From: Henricia sp. BOLD:AAB3569
Lineage: Eukaryota; Echinodermata; Asteroidea; Spinulosida; Echinasteridae
Length of the DNA stretch: 64,000 nt
NCBI GenBank assembly: GCA_037783545.1
Contig: JBBELK010001253.1
Location: forward strand, 124,001-188,000
Direction: 5' to 3'
Shown here piece after piece: positions 1-7,520 of the stretch. Position numbers and translations under genes: made by a program. How positions within the stretch are numbered: position 1 is the first letter of the stretch; each line of letters starts with the position of its first letter. The notes under the pieces are model-generated. The model worked only from the letters and a program-made list of their open reading frames with translations. It had not been told where the DNA came from and made no database searches.

Positions 1-11
1 AAAACAAAAGT

Positions 12-129
12 GCCTACGACACTCGGTATTCCCAGGTGGTCTCCCACCGAAGTACTGACCGAGCCCAACGTTGCTTAATTGCGGTCATCAGACGGGAACC
101 GGTGTATTCAATGTGGTATGGTCGTAGAC
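12..129 (-). rRNA. 5S rRNA gene, unit 1
   Basis: 118-nt 5S rRNA coding region. It reads GTCTACGACC at its 5' end (129) and ends ...GTCGTAGGC at 12, followed by ACTTTTGTTTT. The RNA is the structural 5S component of the large ribosomal subunit and is made by RNA polymerase III. Length to the terminal GGC equals that of the human gene (118 before the T run). It carries the linked variant GATGACCGCAATT also seen in units 4, 9 and 12. Confidence 0.9.
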
Positions 130-149
130 GAATGCTTGACAGGTTTGCG

Positions 150-159
150 TAATTTTAAA
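150..159 (-). promoter_or_regulatory. TATA-like element of 5S promoter (type A spacer), representative
   Basis: On the minus strand the sequence TTTAAAATTA occupies positions -30 to -21 relative to the first base of the 5S gene ending at 129. The same element sits at the same place before nearly every gene with a type A spacer. Type B spacers have TTTCAAATTA instead. A C is at -1. AT-rich -30 elements are known upstream of 5S genes in several animal groups. The role here is inferred from position and conservation. The internal promoter (box A, intermediate element, box C) lies in the gene. Confidence 0.55.
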
Positions 160-197
160 CGTTTACTGAAGAACAATATTTTACTAAAAATAAAAGT

Positions 198-315
198 TCC
201 TACGACACTCGGTATTCCCAGGTGGTCTCCCACCGAAGTACTGACCGAGCCCAACGTTACTTAACTGCGGTGATCAGACGGGAACCGGTGTATTCAATGT
301 GGTATGGTCGTAGAC
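198..315 (-). rRNA. 5S rRNA gene, unit 2
   Basis: 118-nt 5S gene. The 3'-terminal base differs (GGA instead of GGC), and the GCTTACTT variant at 258-265 puts a change next to box A (GTAAGC). An identical copy sits at 1699-1816. Confidence 0.85.
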
Positions 316-375
316 GAATGCTTAACAGGTTTACGTAATTTTAAACGTTTACTGAAGAACAATATTTTACTCGAC

Positions 376-386
376 AAAACAAAAGT
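376..386 (-). terminator. RNA polymerase III terminator after 5S, type A spacer (representative)
   Basis: Directly 3' of the 5S gene on the minus strand is ACTTTTGTTTT, with two T4 runs. Type B spacers have ACTTTTGTTTTT (T4 then T5). Runs of four or more T on the non-template strand are the canonical Pol III stop. This element recurs after nearly every gene in the window. Confidence 0.7.
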
Positions 387-504
387 GCCTACGACACTCG
401 GTATTCCCAGGTGGTCTCCCACCAAAGTACTGACCGAGCCCAACGTTGCTTAACTGCGGTGACCAGACGGGAACCGGTGTATTAAATGTGGTATGGTCGT
501 AGAC
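387..504 (-). rRNA. 5S rRNA gene, unit 3
   Basis: 118-nt 5S gene with a C-to-T change at RNA position 81 (CCAAAG on the plus strand) and a TAAATG variant near the 5' end. It is repeated at 1888-2005. Confidence 0.88.
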
Positions 505-576
505 GAATTGCTTAACAGGTTTGCGTAATTTTAAACGTTTACTGAAGAACAATATTTTACTCGACAAAACAAAAGT

Positions 577-694
577 GCCTACGACACTCGGTATTCCCAG
601 GTGGTCTCTGACCGAAGTACTGACCGAGCCCAACGTTGCTTAATTGCGGTCATCAGACGGGAACCGGTGTATTCAATGTGGGATGGTCGTAGAC
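577..694 (-). rRNA. 5S rRNA gene, unit 4 (empty-site homologue of the DIRS target)
   Basis: 118-nt gene with private variants GTCTCTGACC, TTAATTGCGGTCATC and GGGATGG (plus strand). A copy is at 2078-2195. Its 3' spacer (GAATTGCTTAAC) and following unit match those flanking the DIRS insertion, so it shows what the target looked like before insertion. Confidence 0.88.
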
Positions 695-762
695 GAATAT
701 TTAACAGGTTTGCGTAATTTGAAACGTTTACTGAAGGACAATATTTTACTAAAAACAAAAAT

Positions 763-880
763 GCCTACGACACTCGGTATTCCCAGATGGTCTCCCACCG
801 AAGTACTGACCGAGCCCAACGTTGCTTAACTAAGGTGATAAGACGGGAACCGGTGTATTCAATGTGGTATGGTCGTACAC
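763..880 (-). rRNA. 5S rRNA gene, unit 5 (diverged)
   Basis: 118-nt gene with several changes: the first stem base pattern is GTGTACG instead of GTCTACG, and TTAACTAAGGTGATAAGAC replaces the usual box A flank. Terminator side is ATTTTTGTTTTTAG. Copy at 2264-2381. It may be non-functional; only sequence divergence supports that. Confidence 0.82.
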
Positions 881-951
881 GAATGCCCAGCAGGTTTGCG
901 TAATTTTAAACGTTTACTGAAGAACAATATTTTACTCGACAAAATAAAAGT

Positions 952-1069
952 GCCTACGACACTCGGTATTCCCAGGTGGTCTCCCACCGAAGTACTGACC
1001 GAGCCCAACGTTGCTTAACTGCGGTGATCAGACGGGAACCGGTGTATTCAATGTGGTATGGTCGTAGAC
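952..1069 (-). rRNA. 5S rRNA gene, unit 6
   Basis: 118-nt gene matching the array consensus. Its 3' spacer has AAAATAAAAGT in place of AAAACAAAAGT, so the second T run is longer. Copy at 2453-2570. Confidence 0.9.
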
Positions 1070-1137
1070 GAATGCTTAACAGGTTTTCGTAATTTGAAAC
1101 GTTTACTGAAGAACAATATTTTACTAAAAACAAAAGT

Positions 1138-1255
1138 GCCTACGACACTCGGTATTCCCAGGTGGTCTCCCACCGAAGTACTGACCGAGCCCAACGTTGC
1201 TTAACTGCGGTGATCAGACGGGAACCGGTGTATTCAATGTGGTATGGTCGTAGAC
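1138..1255 (-). rRNA. 5S rRNA gene, unit 7
   Basis: 118-nt consensus 5S gene. Copy at 2639-2756 with 1501-bp offset. Confidence 0.9.
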
Positions 1256-1327
1256 GAATTGCTTAACAGGTTTGCGTAATTTTAAACGTTTACTGAAGAA
1301 CAATATTTTACTCGACAAAACAAAAGT

Positions 1328-1444
1328 GCCTACGACACTCGGTATTCCCAGGTGGTCTCCCACCGAAGTACTGACCGAGCCCAACGTTGCTTAACTGCGT
1401 GATCGGACGGGAACCGGTGTATTCAATGTGGTATGGTCGTAGAA
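1328..1444 (-). rRNA. 5S rRNA gene, unit 8 (1-nt deletion)
   Basis: 117 nt. One G is missing in GCGGTGATC (plus strand GCGTGATC), RNA region about 45-50, and the 5' end reads TTCTACGACC. Possibly impaired. Confidence 0.82.
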
Positions 1445-1512
1445 GAATGCTTAACAGGTTTGCGTAATTTGAAACGTTTACTGAAGAACAATATTTTACT
1501 AAAAACAAAAGT

Positions 1513-1630
1513 GCCTACGACACTCGGTATTCCCAGGTGGTCTCCCACCGAAGTACTGACCGAGCCCAACGTTGCTTAATTGCGGTCATCAGACGGGAAC
1601 CGGTGTATTCAATGTGGTATGGTCGTAGAC
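1513..1630 (-). rRNA. 5S rRNA gene, unit 9
   Basis: 118-nt gene, duplicate of unit 1 (offset 1501), with the same AATTGCGGTCATC variant. Confidence 0.88.
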
Positions 1631-1698
1631 GAATGCTTGACAGGTTTGCGTAATTTTAAACGTTTACTGAAGAACAATATTTTACTAAAAACAAAAGT

Positions 1699-1816
1699 TC
1701 CTACGACACTCGGTATTCCCAGGTGGTCTCCCACCGAAGTACTGACCGAGCCCAACGTTACTTAACTGCGGTGATCAGACGGGAACCGGTGTATTCAATG
1801 TGGTATGGTCGTAGAC
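1699..1816 (-). rRNA. 5S rRNA gene, unit 10
   Basis: 118-nt gene, duplicate of unit 2, sharing the altered 3' base and the GTTACTT variant. Confidence 0.85.
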
Positions 1817-1887
1817 GAATGCTTAACAGGTTTACGTAATTTTAAACGTTTACTGAAGAACAATATTTTACTCGACAAAACAAAAGT

Positions 1888-2005
1888 GCCTACGACACTC
1901 GGTATTCCCAGGTGGTCTCCCACCAAAGTACTGACCGAGCCCAACGTTGCTTAACTGCGGTGACCAGACGGGAACCGGTGTATTAAATGTGGTATGGTCG
2001 TAGAC
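1888..2005 (-). rRNA. 5S rRNA gene, unit 11
   Basis: 118-nt gene, duplicate of unit 3. Confidence 0.88.
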
Positions 2006-2077
2006 GAATTGCTTAACAGGTTTGCGTAATTTTAAACGTTTACTGAAGAACAATATTTTACTCGACAAAACAAAAGT

Positions 2078-2195
2078 GCCTACGACACTCGGTATTCCCA
2101 GGTGGTCTCTGACCGAAGTACTGACCGAGCCCAACGTTGCTTAATTGCGGTCATCAGACGGGAACCGGTGTATTCAATGTGGGATGGTCGTAGAC
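2078..2195 (-). rRNA. 5S rRNA gene, unit 12
   Basis: 118-nt gene, duplicate of unit 4; second uninterrupted homologue of the DIRS target gene. Confidence 0.88.
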
Positions 2196-2263
2196 GAATA
2201 TTTAACAGGTTTGCGTAATTTGAAACGTTTACTGAAGGACAATATTTTACTAAAAACAAAAAT

Positions 2264-2381
2264 GCCTACGACACTCGGTATTCCCAGATGGTCTCCCACC
2301 GAAGTACTGACCGAGCCCAACGTTGCTTAACTAAGGTGATAAGACGGGAACCGGTGTATTCAATGTGGTATGGTCGTACAC
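2264..2381 (-). rRNA. 5S rRNA gene, unit 13 (diverged)
   Basis: 118-nt gene, duplicate of unit 5 with the same GTGTACG start and altered box A flank. Confidence 0.82.
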
Positions 2382-2452
2382 GAATGCCCAGCAGGTTTGC
2401 GTAATTTTAAACGTTTACTGAAGAACAATATTTTACTCGACAAAATAAAAGT

Positions 2453-2570
2453 GCCTACGACACTCGGTATTCCCAGGTGGTCTCCCACCGAAGTACTGAC
2501 CGAGCCCAACGTTGCTTAACTGCGGTGATCAGACGGGAACCGGTGTATTCAATGTGGTATGGTCGTAGAC
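2453..2570 (-). rRNA. 5S rRNA gene, unit 14
   Basis: 118-nt gene, duplicate of unit 6. Confidence 0.9.
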
Positions 2571-2638
2571 GAATGCTTAACAGGTTTTCGTAATTTGAAA
2601 CGTTTACTGAAGAACAATATTTTACTAAAAACAAAAGT

Positions 2639-2756
2639 GCCTACGACACTCGGTATTCCCAGGTGGTCTCCCACCGAAGTACTGACCGAGCCCAACGTTG
2701 CTTAACTGCGGTGATCAGACGGGAACCGGTGTATTCAATGTGGTATGGTCGTAGAC
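2639..2756 (-). rRNA. 5S rRNA gene, unit 15
   Basis: 118-nt gene, duplicate of unit 7. Confidence 0.9.
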
Positions 2757-2828
2757 GAATTGCTTAACAGGTTTGCGTAATTTTAAACGTTTACTGAAGA
2801 ACAATATTTTACTCGACAAAACAAAAGT

Positions 2829-2897
2829 GCCTACGACACTCCGTATTCCCAGGTGGTCTCCGACCGAAGTACTGACCGAGCCCAACGTTGCTTAATT
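2829..2897 (-). pseudogene. 3' part of 5S rRNA gene split by DIRS-like element
   Basis: This holds RNA positions of about 50-118. The match stops after plus-strand GCTTAATT (2890-2897). The missing 5' part resumes at 7521-7572. Variants (GTCTCCGACC, 3' spacer GAATTGCTTAAC) mark it as a homologue of units 4 and 12. Confidence 0.9.
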
Positions 2898-2934
2898 TTT
2901 ATGCTCCTTTGCTTCGCTCATCCGAATAAAAAAC

Positions 2935-2967
2935 AGTTTTATTCTAAACACAACCTCAATAAAAGAA
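2935..2967 (+). repeat. DIRS-like inverted terminal repeat, left copy
   Basis: AGTTTTATTC (2935-2944), ACCTCA (2953-2958) and ATAAAAGAA (2959-2967) occur in the same order, inverted, at the right end of the element (7509-7518, 7493-7498, 7479-7487). Spacing between the blocks differs by a few bases. The match is by eye and imperfect. Confidence 0.6.
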
Positions 2968-3204
2968 AAGAAAAGCGAAATATATATTTCTAGTATTTTA
3001 TTATACAGTATGGGTTGGGGCCATGTTCAGATGACAACTATCCAATGTAAGCAATGTTTAAGTAGAATAATGCTGAAACTGACATAAATAAACAAAAAAC
3101 CAATATTTAACTAAAGTACAAAGAAAACAGCAAATTATTGACATGAGGGACATATTCGCATAATCATAGTAACAGTAATTATGTACAGTGAAAATGGTCT
3201 ATAA

Positions 3205-3307
3205 TGGTCACTATAAAAAGGTGGCCTCTTTATAGAGGTTTCTTACACATGGCATTTGGGACCATAGGTGTATGGTCGCTATATGCAGGTGGCTCGTTTA
3301 TCAAGGT
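3205..3307 (+). repeat. Imperfect tandem duplication of a 36-bp motif
   Basis: 3205-3240 (TGGTCACTATAAAAAGGTGG...) and 3273-3307 (TGGTCGCTATATGCAGGTGG...) match through most of their length, with a third TGGTCTATAA start at 3194. The function is unknown. It may be part of the 3' terminal structure. Confidence 0.5.
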
Positions 3308-3510
3308 ATTTTTAATAGCATGTTTCACTGTAATATATAGACGCTATAGAAGTAAATAGGTGCTGTTAATATTAACAGTAAAAGCCAGGATTGTTTGTGT
3401 TATCTACAGAATTTGAAAGGTCATTTAAATAATTTGAAGATTTCAAAAACAATTACGAGTGTTGAATTACTATAACTAGGTTAGAGTACATGGGTTTTGG
3501 AAGTAAAACA

Positions 3511-3528
3511 AACCAACGAAAAAACAAC
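3511..3528 (+). repeat. Internal copy of DIRS 5' terminus (internal complementary/split repeat candidate)
   Basis: AACCAACGAAAAAACAAC resembles AACCAACGAATAAAACTAC at the element's right end (7502-7520), in the same orientation. DIRS elements carry an internal region built from sequences of the outer ends, used to close a circular intermediate. Position between the recombinase gene and the distal terminus fits. The match is short, so this is tentative. Confidence 0.4.
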
Positions 3529-3536
3529 AGCCCTCT

Positions 3537-3565
3537 AGGCTCTTCGGATTGTCTGTCCGGATTCA
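3537..3565 (+). repeat. 29-bp direct repeat, copy 1
   Basis: AGGCTCTTCGGATTGTCTGT... is repeated at 3691-3719 as AGGCTCTTCGGAGTATCTGT..., with four mismatches in 29 bases. It lies next to the internal copy of the element's 5' end. Confidence 0.55.
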
Positions 3566-3690
3566 GTACTATTTGGGGTGTATTAAACTAACATGAAATA
3601 TTATTGGTTGACGCAGAATTCATTAATTTGAACATTTAAAGTGAGATTCTAAAACAAATTATCTCATGAATCCAATTAAATTGGCCTTCA

Positions 3691-3719
3691 AGGCTCTTCG
3701 GAGTATCTGTCCGACTTCA
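3691..3719 (+). repeat. 29-bp direct repeat, copy 2
   Basis: Second copy of the 3537-3565 motif, 154 bp away in the same orientation. Confidence 0.55.
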
Positions 3720-3724
3720 CAACC

Positions 3725-3750
3725 TTTTTTTTTTTTTTTTTTTTTTTTTT
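3725..3750 (+). repeat. 26-nt poly-T run
   Basis: Uninterrupted T26 (A26 on the element's sense strand), 127 bp downstream of the recombinase reading frame. It may be a relic of a polyadenylated insertion or a slippage tract. No target duplication or second element is visible around it. Confidence 0.8.
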
Positions 3751-3877
3751 GGACAAATAAGCTTATCGTGTCAAAACACACCTTTTTATTGGTTTACCGG
3801 ATTTCTCATGAAAACAGAAACATCAAGGTAGACATCAACAATGCTTCTGAAAGAAAAAAATATATATAAATATGTTA

Positions 3878-4895
3878 TCATTTCGCAAAGGCTTTAGATA
3901 TATTTAGGCGGGTCTTGATATCTCGTTCAACGTATCTATTTTTAGCATGTGGAGTTTTCCATCTGCCAAATAACATAATTTGCTCTTCGCTTATTCCTTG
4001 TTTGGCGAGATGTGAAGCTCCACCTGATCTAGTACTGTGCAGTCCAAAGGCTTTCGGGTCAGGTATACCTATTTGCTTCAGGGCATCCAAAGAAGAATAT
4101 TTCCCGACATCTTGTGTAGCTCAAAGCTCGTTTCTTAATAGGCTTATGTATTTTCTGACTAGGGTAAAATGACAAGGCTGTGAAAATGAAATCGTCGTCT
4201 CCGAAATGTAAATCGCATCGTTCCATGTACGTTTTTAGAATTTCAACGGGGCAATACTTATCTTGGGTTTTGGCCAAAATTGCATTATTGCCATCTCTAC
4301 AAATATCAGTTTTAGACTTAGGGATAAAAATGGATATTCCTGTCTGATCGGGTAACTCGGTGATATGACAGGCTTTAATCTGAGTCATCTCGTTATGCCT
4401 AAAAAGTAGTGAAAACTTTAGAGAAATATAACAAGCAGTCCTTAGCGACAACAGGTCGCAATTAGAGCAAGCAAACTTGTCTATTATGGCCCTTACTTGG
4501 TTAAGAGTTAATGGTTCTTTTTGATTTGGGGGCTTATGCAAAATCTTTCGTTGCGCCACAAGGATTTGTTGTATGAAGGGCGAATCCATCGGATTGGGGG
4601 AAAAATTCATGATGGTATGAAGCCACTTTATGGCTGCGGCAAAAGATACAATAACACTATCCGAGTTGGAATGGCTACCTTTATCCACTAAAATTGCAGC
4701 AATGACTCTCTCATCAAGAGGAAAAGCAAGGGGAAATTTATGTTCCCGTAACCAAGTAAACAGCTGTCTGCACTTGTAGAAATAATTTACTACCGTACCG
4801 TTTTCTTTTGATAACAGTAGATCCTGAAAAATCTGTTCTTTGAAAGGCTTCAAAGCGTCTGGAAATTCTTGCCAAAATGTCTGCCCGACAATGAC
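3878..4895 (-). pseudogene. DIRS tyrosine recombinase (YR), frameshifted
   Basis: Integrates a circular DNA copy of the element by site-specific recombination. The frame opens exactly at the splice acceptor at 4896-4897 and runs to 4059. The rest (70 aa, 4090-3878) is in another frame. The first part has an N-terminal core-binding-like region (residues about 1-110 counted from 4853), then the catalytic Arg in LLFRHNEM (about 152) and Lys in SKTD (about 181). The second part has H18-x-x-R21 (LHSTRSGG), W44 (GRW) and the nucleophile Y53 (KNRYV). Thus the full R-K-H-R-W-Y set is present but split by a one-base change in a TTCTTCTTT tract around 4087-4097. Either the copy is dead or this is a sequencing indel. 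Confidence 0.85.
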
Positions 4896-4962
4896 CTATA
4901 AAGAGAAAAATATGTTTATAAGTATGTTACGCATTATTACAATCAATACAAATTGCACATAC
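4896..4962 (-). other. Candidate 67-nt spliceosomal intron in the DIRS element
   Basis: On the minus strand the sequence begins GTATGTG (4962) and ends TTTTTCTCTTTATAG (4896). A branch-like TAACATAC lies about 28 nt before the acceptor. The upstream frame ends at a codon boundary before GTATGT. The downstream recombinase frame is open from the first base after AG and has a stop formed by the acceptor TAG itself. Both edges are phase 0. Without splicing, the upstream frame stops at 4927. Consensus sites plus matching phase make this more than chance, but no RNA evidence is available. Confidence 0.65.
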
Positions 4963-7213
4963 TGGGTTATTAAAATGTTGTGATCCCAACAACGAATTTC
5001 TATTATTTCCTTGTTCAAGGATACCTTGTCCTTCCATGACCACAAAGTCGGTTATCCATGTCTTATAAAAGAACCATAGTAAAGGCCAGAACGGGGACGA
5101 TGGCCACCAAGGGAAAACCAATACCCCTTTGGATTTGCACTGGTGAAGATGTTTCAAAACACTGGGAATTAGAGTTACAGGGGGTACGAGAAGGCAATTT
5201 TCTTTGGACCAATCTTGAGTAAATACATCGATACCCGTTGCGCCGGGGCTCCAAAACCTAGAGAAGAAACGAGGCAGTTTTGTATTATTAAAATTGGCAA
5301 AACAGTCTATGGTGAGGGGTCCCCATAATTGATCGATAAGAGAAAATAGTTCCGAGGAAATCATCCAATCGTCAAGATCAATCAGTCTACTGATAAAATC
5401 GGCCTGTTCATTCGAAGATCTTGGTATCCATTGTATTTCTAAATTTATGTCGTTAGTTATACATATGTTGAAAATGTCTATTGCTAATTGGTGCAGGTCT
5501 GGATTCATACTTCCTACCTGAACTATCCGGGCAGCGGCTTGACTGTCTGTAAATATCCTAACATGAGATTTATCCAAAATAGGTAGAAATGAGGAAATGG
5601 CAAATTGTATAGAATTTAATTCTCTCCAAGTGGAGCTCTTTTGAGCTTCCTCGAAATTCCAGTTTCTATGTGCTGTGTGTACGTCATTGCATAGTATAGC
5701 ACCAGAGCCAGTTGAACTTGCGTCAGAACAGACAACTTTATTGAATTTGACATTTTTGAAAAGAAAACGTATGTTTCTTTTTTCTACATTTTCTTTCCAA
5801 AATTTGATTTCTGATATGCATGATTGATCCAGTGTGGCAATGCAATCCTCATGAGGTGACTGTGCTATCTTTATTTGGCAATTACGAGTGGTAATTCTGG
5901 ATATATTGCCTACTATTGGGCTCAAAGAGATTATTTGGCCTACAAAGGAATGCAACTTCCGAATGGTGATAACTTCAGCGGAAGTTATTTCATCAATTGT
6001 TGTAAGGATTTTGTCGACGCGTCTTTGGGCTACGTTAATTGTACCAAGTTCGGAGTTCCAGTTTAAACCTAGCCATTCAACACTATCTATAGGAACCCAA
6101 TGACTTTTGTCTGCGTTGTAAATGAATCCCGCTCTTATAAGGTCGACCTTGACGTGATCTGAAATATCTTGAGCTAGTGATATATTGAATTTTGTATCTT
6201 TAGCAAGAGCTGGAACGACGCAAAACCCATCATCCAAATATATAACAATGAGAATGCCGCATGATCGCCAATGGGCAAGGAGCGGTTTCATCATTTTTGT
6301 GAAAAGCAAAGGTGCAGACGAAAGGCCGAAGGGCAGAACATTAAATTCGAAAAATCTTTGTACATTATCTATGGTCCATGAGAATCCCAAATACTTAGTA
6401 TATTCAGGGGCGATATCTACAGCCGGACTTTAGATCGAATGTAAACAATCGAGAGTTCTGTGAAAAGAACTGGAGACCTACTTTCCAATCTTCTAACTTG
6501 AAATGCATGTTGGAAACGTACGAGTTAAGGTTACTTAAATCAAGTATCAGTCGTCTTTTACCCGAAGATTGATAAGCAACAGACAGAGGATTTGTTACGT
6601 AAGATGATTGTAATTTCTCTTGTATCCTGTTAGAATTAAGTAATTCTAGTATAGACTCTGTAACAAATTGTTTATCTGATAACGCAGACCTGTTGTTTGT
6701 AAACACCATGGGAGGTGGATGAGCGTTGAAAGGAATACGATATCCGTTCCTGATAACCGACAAAACCATATCAGATGCACCAAGGATATCATCCCAGAAC
6801 TGAGCGTGTGCTCTTAACCTGCCCTTGATTTCTAGCTTATCAGATAATTGAACATTGTTGCAAGTTTTATAACCACACCGCACCTTTATGACGTCATCAA
6901 ACTTATCGTACAGGTTGCTCGTCTTGAAGGAAGTCCGAGTTGAATCAAGCTGTATCTGATCCAGTGGTCTTTTCCGAGACTGCAGAACTGGATGGACCGG
7001 CAATTGCTGGGAGTGCTGTATCTGATCGTCGCTGGACGATGGCGGGGGCTTGCCAAGGGACACTTCTGGGCTGGAAAGTCGAGTAGGTAAAGGGCAGAGC
7101 AGCTTGTGGGCGGGGCTTTGCTCGGAGGAACATTGGGGATGTCCCGGAGACTGACGAGAAAGGGCAGTTACGGTACCAATGACCGGGGGCCTTGCAGTTA
7201 AAGCACACATCAT
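4963..7213 (-). pseudogene. DIRS pol: reverse transcriptase, RNase H, methyltransferase-like domain (frameshifted)
   Basis: Copies the element's RNA into DNA. The first part (7213-6404, 269 aa) has a DIRS-type entry region (KGRLRAHAQFW, about 130; GYRIPF, 157) and RT motifs KRRLILDLSNLN (219-230) and FDLKSG (259-264, first catalytic Asp). It then stops. The second part (from 6390, in another frame) has LPFGLSSAP (19-27), YLDD (51-54), RNase H acids D223, E257 (TWRELNSI), D282 (FTDSQAA) and D331 (NEQADFISR), then a DIRS-specific domain with IDCFA (361-365), LVPPV (401-405) and PWWPSSPFWP. The break near 6418-6428 falls right after FDLKSG, where related proteins have extra residues, so a small deletion is likely. 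Unspliced, the frame ends at 4927. Confidence 0.85.
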
Positions 7214-7220
7214 TTGACAT
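6945..7220 (-). CDS. DIRS gag C-terminal fragment with CCHC zinc knuckle
   Basis: 91 aa. A retroviral-type knuckle C6-x2-C9-x4-H14-x4-C19 is followed by a Pro/Ser-rich tail. It overlaps the start of the RT frame by over 260 nt in a different frame, as gag and pol often do. DIRS gag proteins are normally several hundred residues; the N-terminal part is absent. A polypyrimidine tract and CACAG at 7223-7227 lie just before the ATG, so this may be a 3' exon whose 5' exon is not obvious here. Confidence 0.6.
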   Translation of the reverse strand: MSNDVCFNCKAPGHWYRNCPFSSVSGTSPMFLRAKPRPQAALPFTYSTFQPRSVPWQAPAIVQRRSDTALPAIAGPSSSAVSEKTTGSDTA

Positions 7221-7222
7221 GC

Positions 7223-7250
7223 CTGTGGATTAAAATAAAAAAAGAGAGAA
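7223..7250 (-). promoter_or_regulatory. Possible splice acceptor before the gag fragment
   Basis: The minus strand reads CTCTCTTTTTTTATTTTAATCCACAG in the 28 bases or so before GCATG at 7222. It looks like a polypyrimidine tract plus AG. No clear partner donor could be chosen between 7250 and 7480, so it is only a candidate. Confidence 0.35.
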
Positions 7251-7478
7251 AACGCCAGTACGAAGAACTTAACGTGAGCTTGATGTAAGCTGCAGGATAG
7301 TTGGCTGTGAACAGTATGGCCTGAAACTGAATGGTCCGAAGAAAGCCATGCGTATTTATGTGAGCATGCTTCAGTGAGTTCAGTGGGCGTTTCATGAAAG
7401 GACTGTGCACAGGCACCGGCAATGCGGGCATTGCCAGCGCATAACTATGAATAAATTATATTAACAAAGGGATCGGAA
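7251..7478 (-). other. 5' leader of the DIRS-like element
   Basis: No recognisable domain. A 73-codon frame (7431-7210) resembles nothing I know. A perfect short hairpin, GGCAATGC-GG-GCATTGCC, is at 7418-7435. The stretch could hold the promoter and a gag 5' exon. Confidence 0.4.
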
Positions 7479-7518
7479 TTCTTTTATTATAGTGAGGTCT
7501 TAACCAACGAATAAAACT
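7479..7518 (-). repeat. DIRS-like inverted terminal repeat, right copy
   Basis: Reverse complement carries AGTTTTATTC, ACCTCA and ATAAAAGAA in the same order as 2935-2967. Confidence 0.6.
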
Positions 7519-7520
7519 AC

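Larger units (their letters stand above)
1..2897 (-). repeat. 5S rDNA tandem array 1 (15 full genes plus one interrupted)
   Basis: Fifteen 5S rRNA genes and the 3' part of a sixteenth lie head to tail on the minus strand with spacers of 68-73 bp. No other gene is present. The genes are recognised from the conserved 5S start GTCTACGACC, the box A-like segment AGTTAAGC and the end CTGGGAATACCG...GTAGGC. Units in 1-1338 recur at 1502-2839 with a constant offset of 1501 bp, so this block is an eight-unit duplication. Spacers here lack the HindIII site (AAGCTT) typical of type B spacers farther right. The array ends at 2895-2897 inside a gene, where the DIRS-like element begins. Confidence 0.95.
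2968..3877. other. 3' non-coding region of the DIRS-like element
   Basis: No convincing ORF. It holds an imperfect 36-bp duplication (3205-3307), a copy of the element's 5' end (3511-3528), a 29-bp direct repeat pair (3537-3565 and 3691-3719) and a 26-nt T run (3725-3750). These are the kinds of terminal repeats DIRS elements keep downstream of the recombinase gene. Confidence 0.5.

Noticed and set aside
79-2330. Recurring open frames of 60-90 codons on both strands in array 1
   Set aside because: They run across 5S genes and spacers, repeat with the array and vanish with single-base variants; they are by-products of the rRNA repeat.
3666-3869. 67-codon plus-strand frame with a poly-Phe stretch
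   Set aside because: It merely translates the T26 tract.
7210-7431. 73-codon frame upstream of the gag knuckle as a separate gene
   Set aside because: No recognisable motif, and it lies within the DIRS leader; kept only as part of that region.
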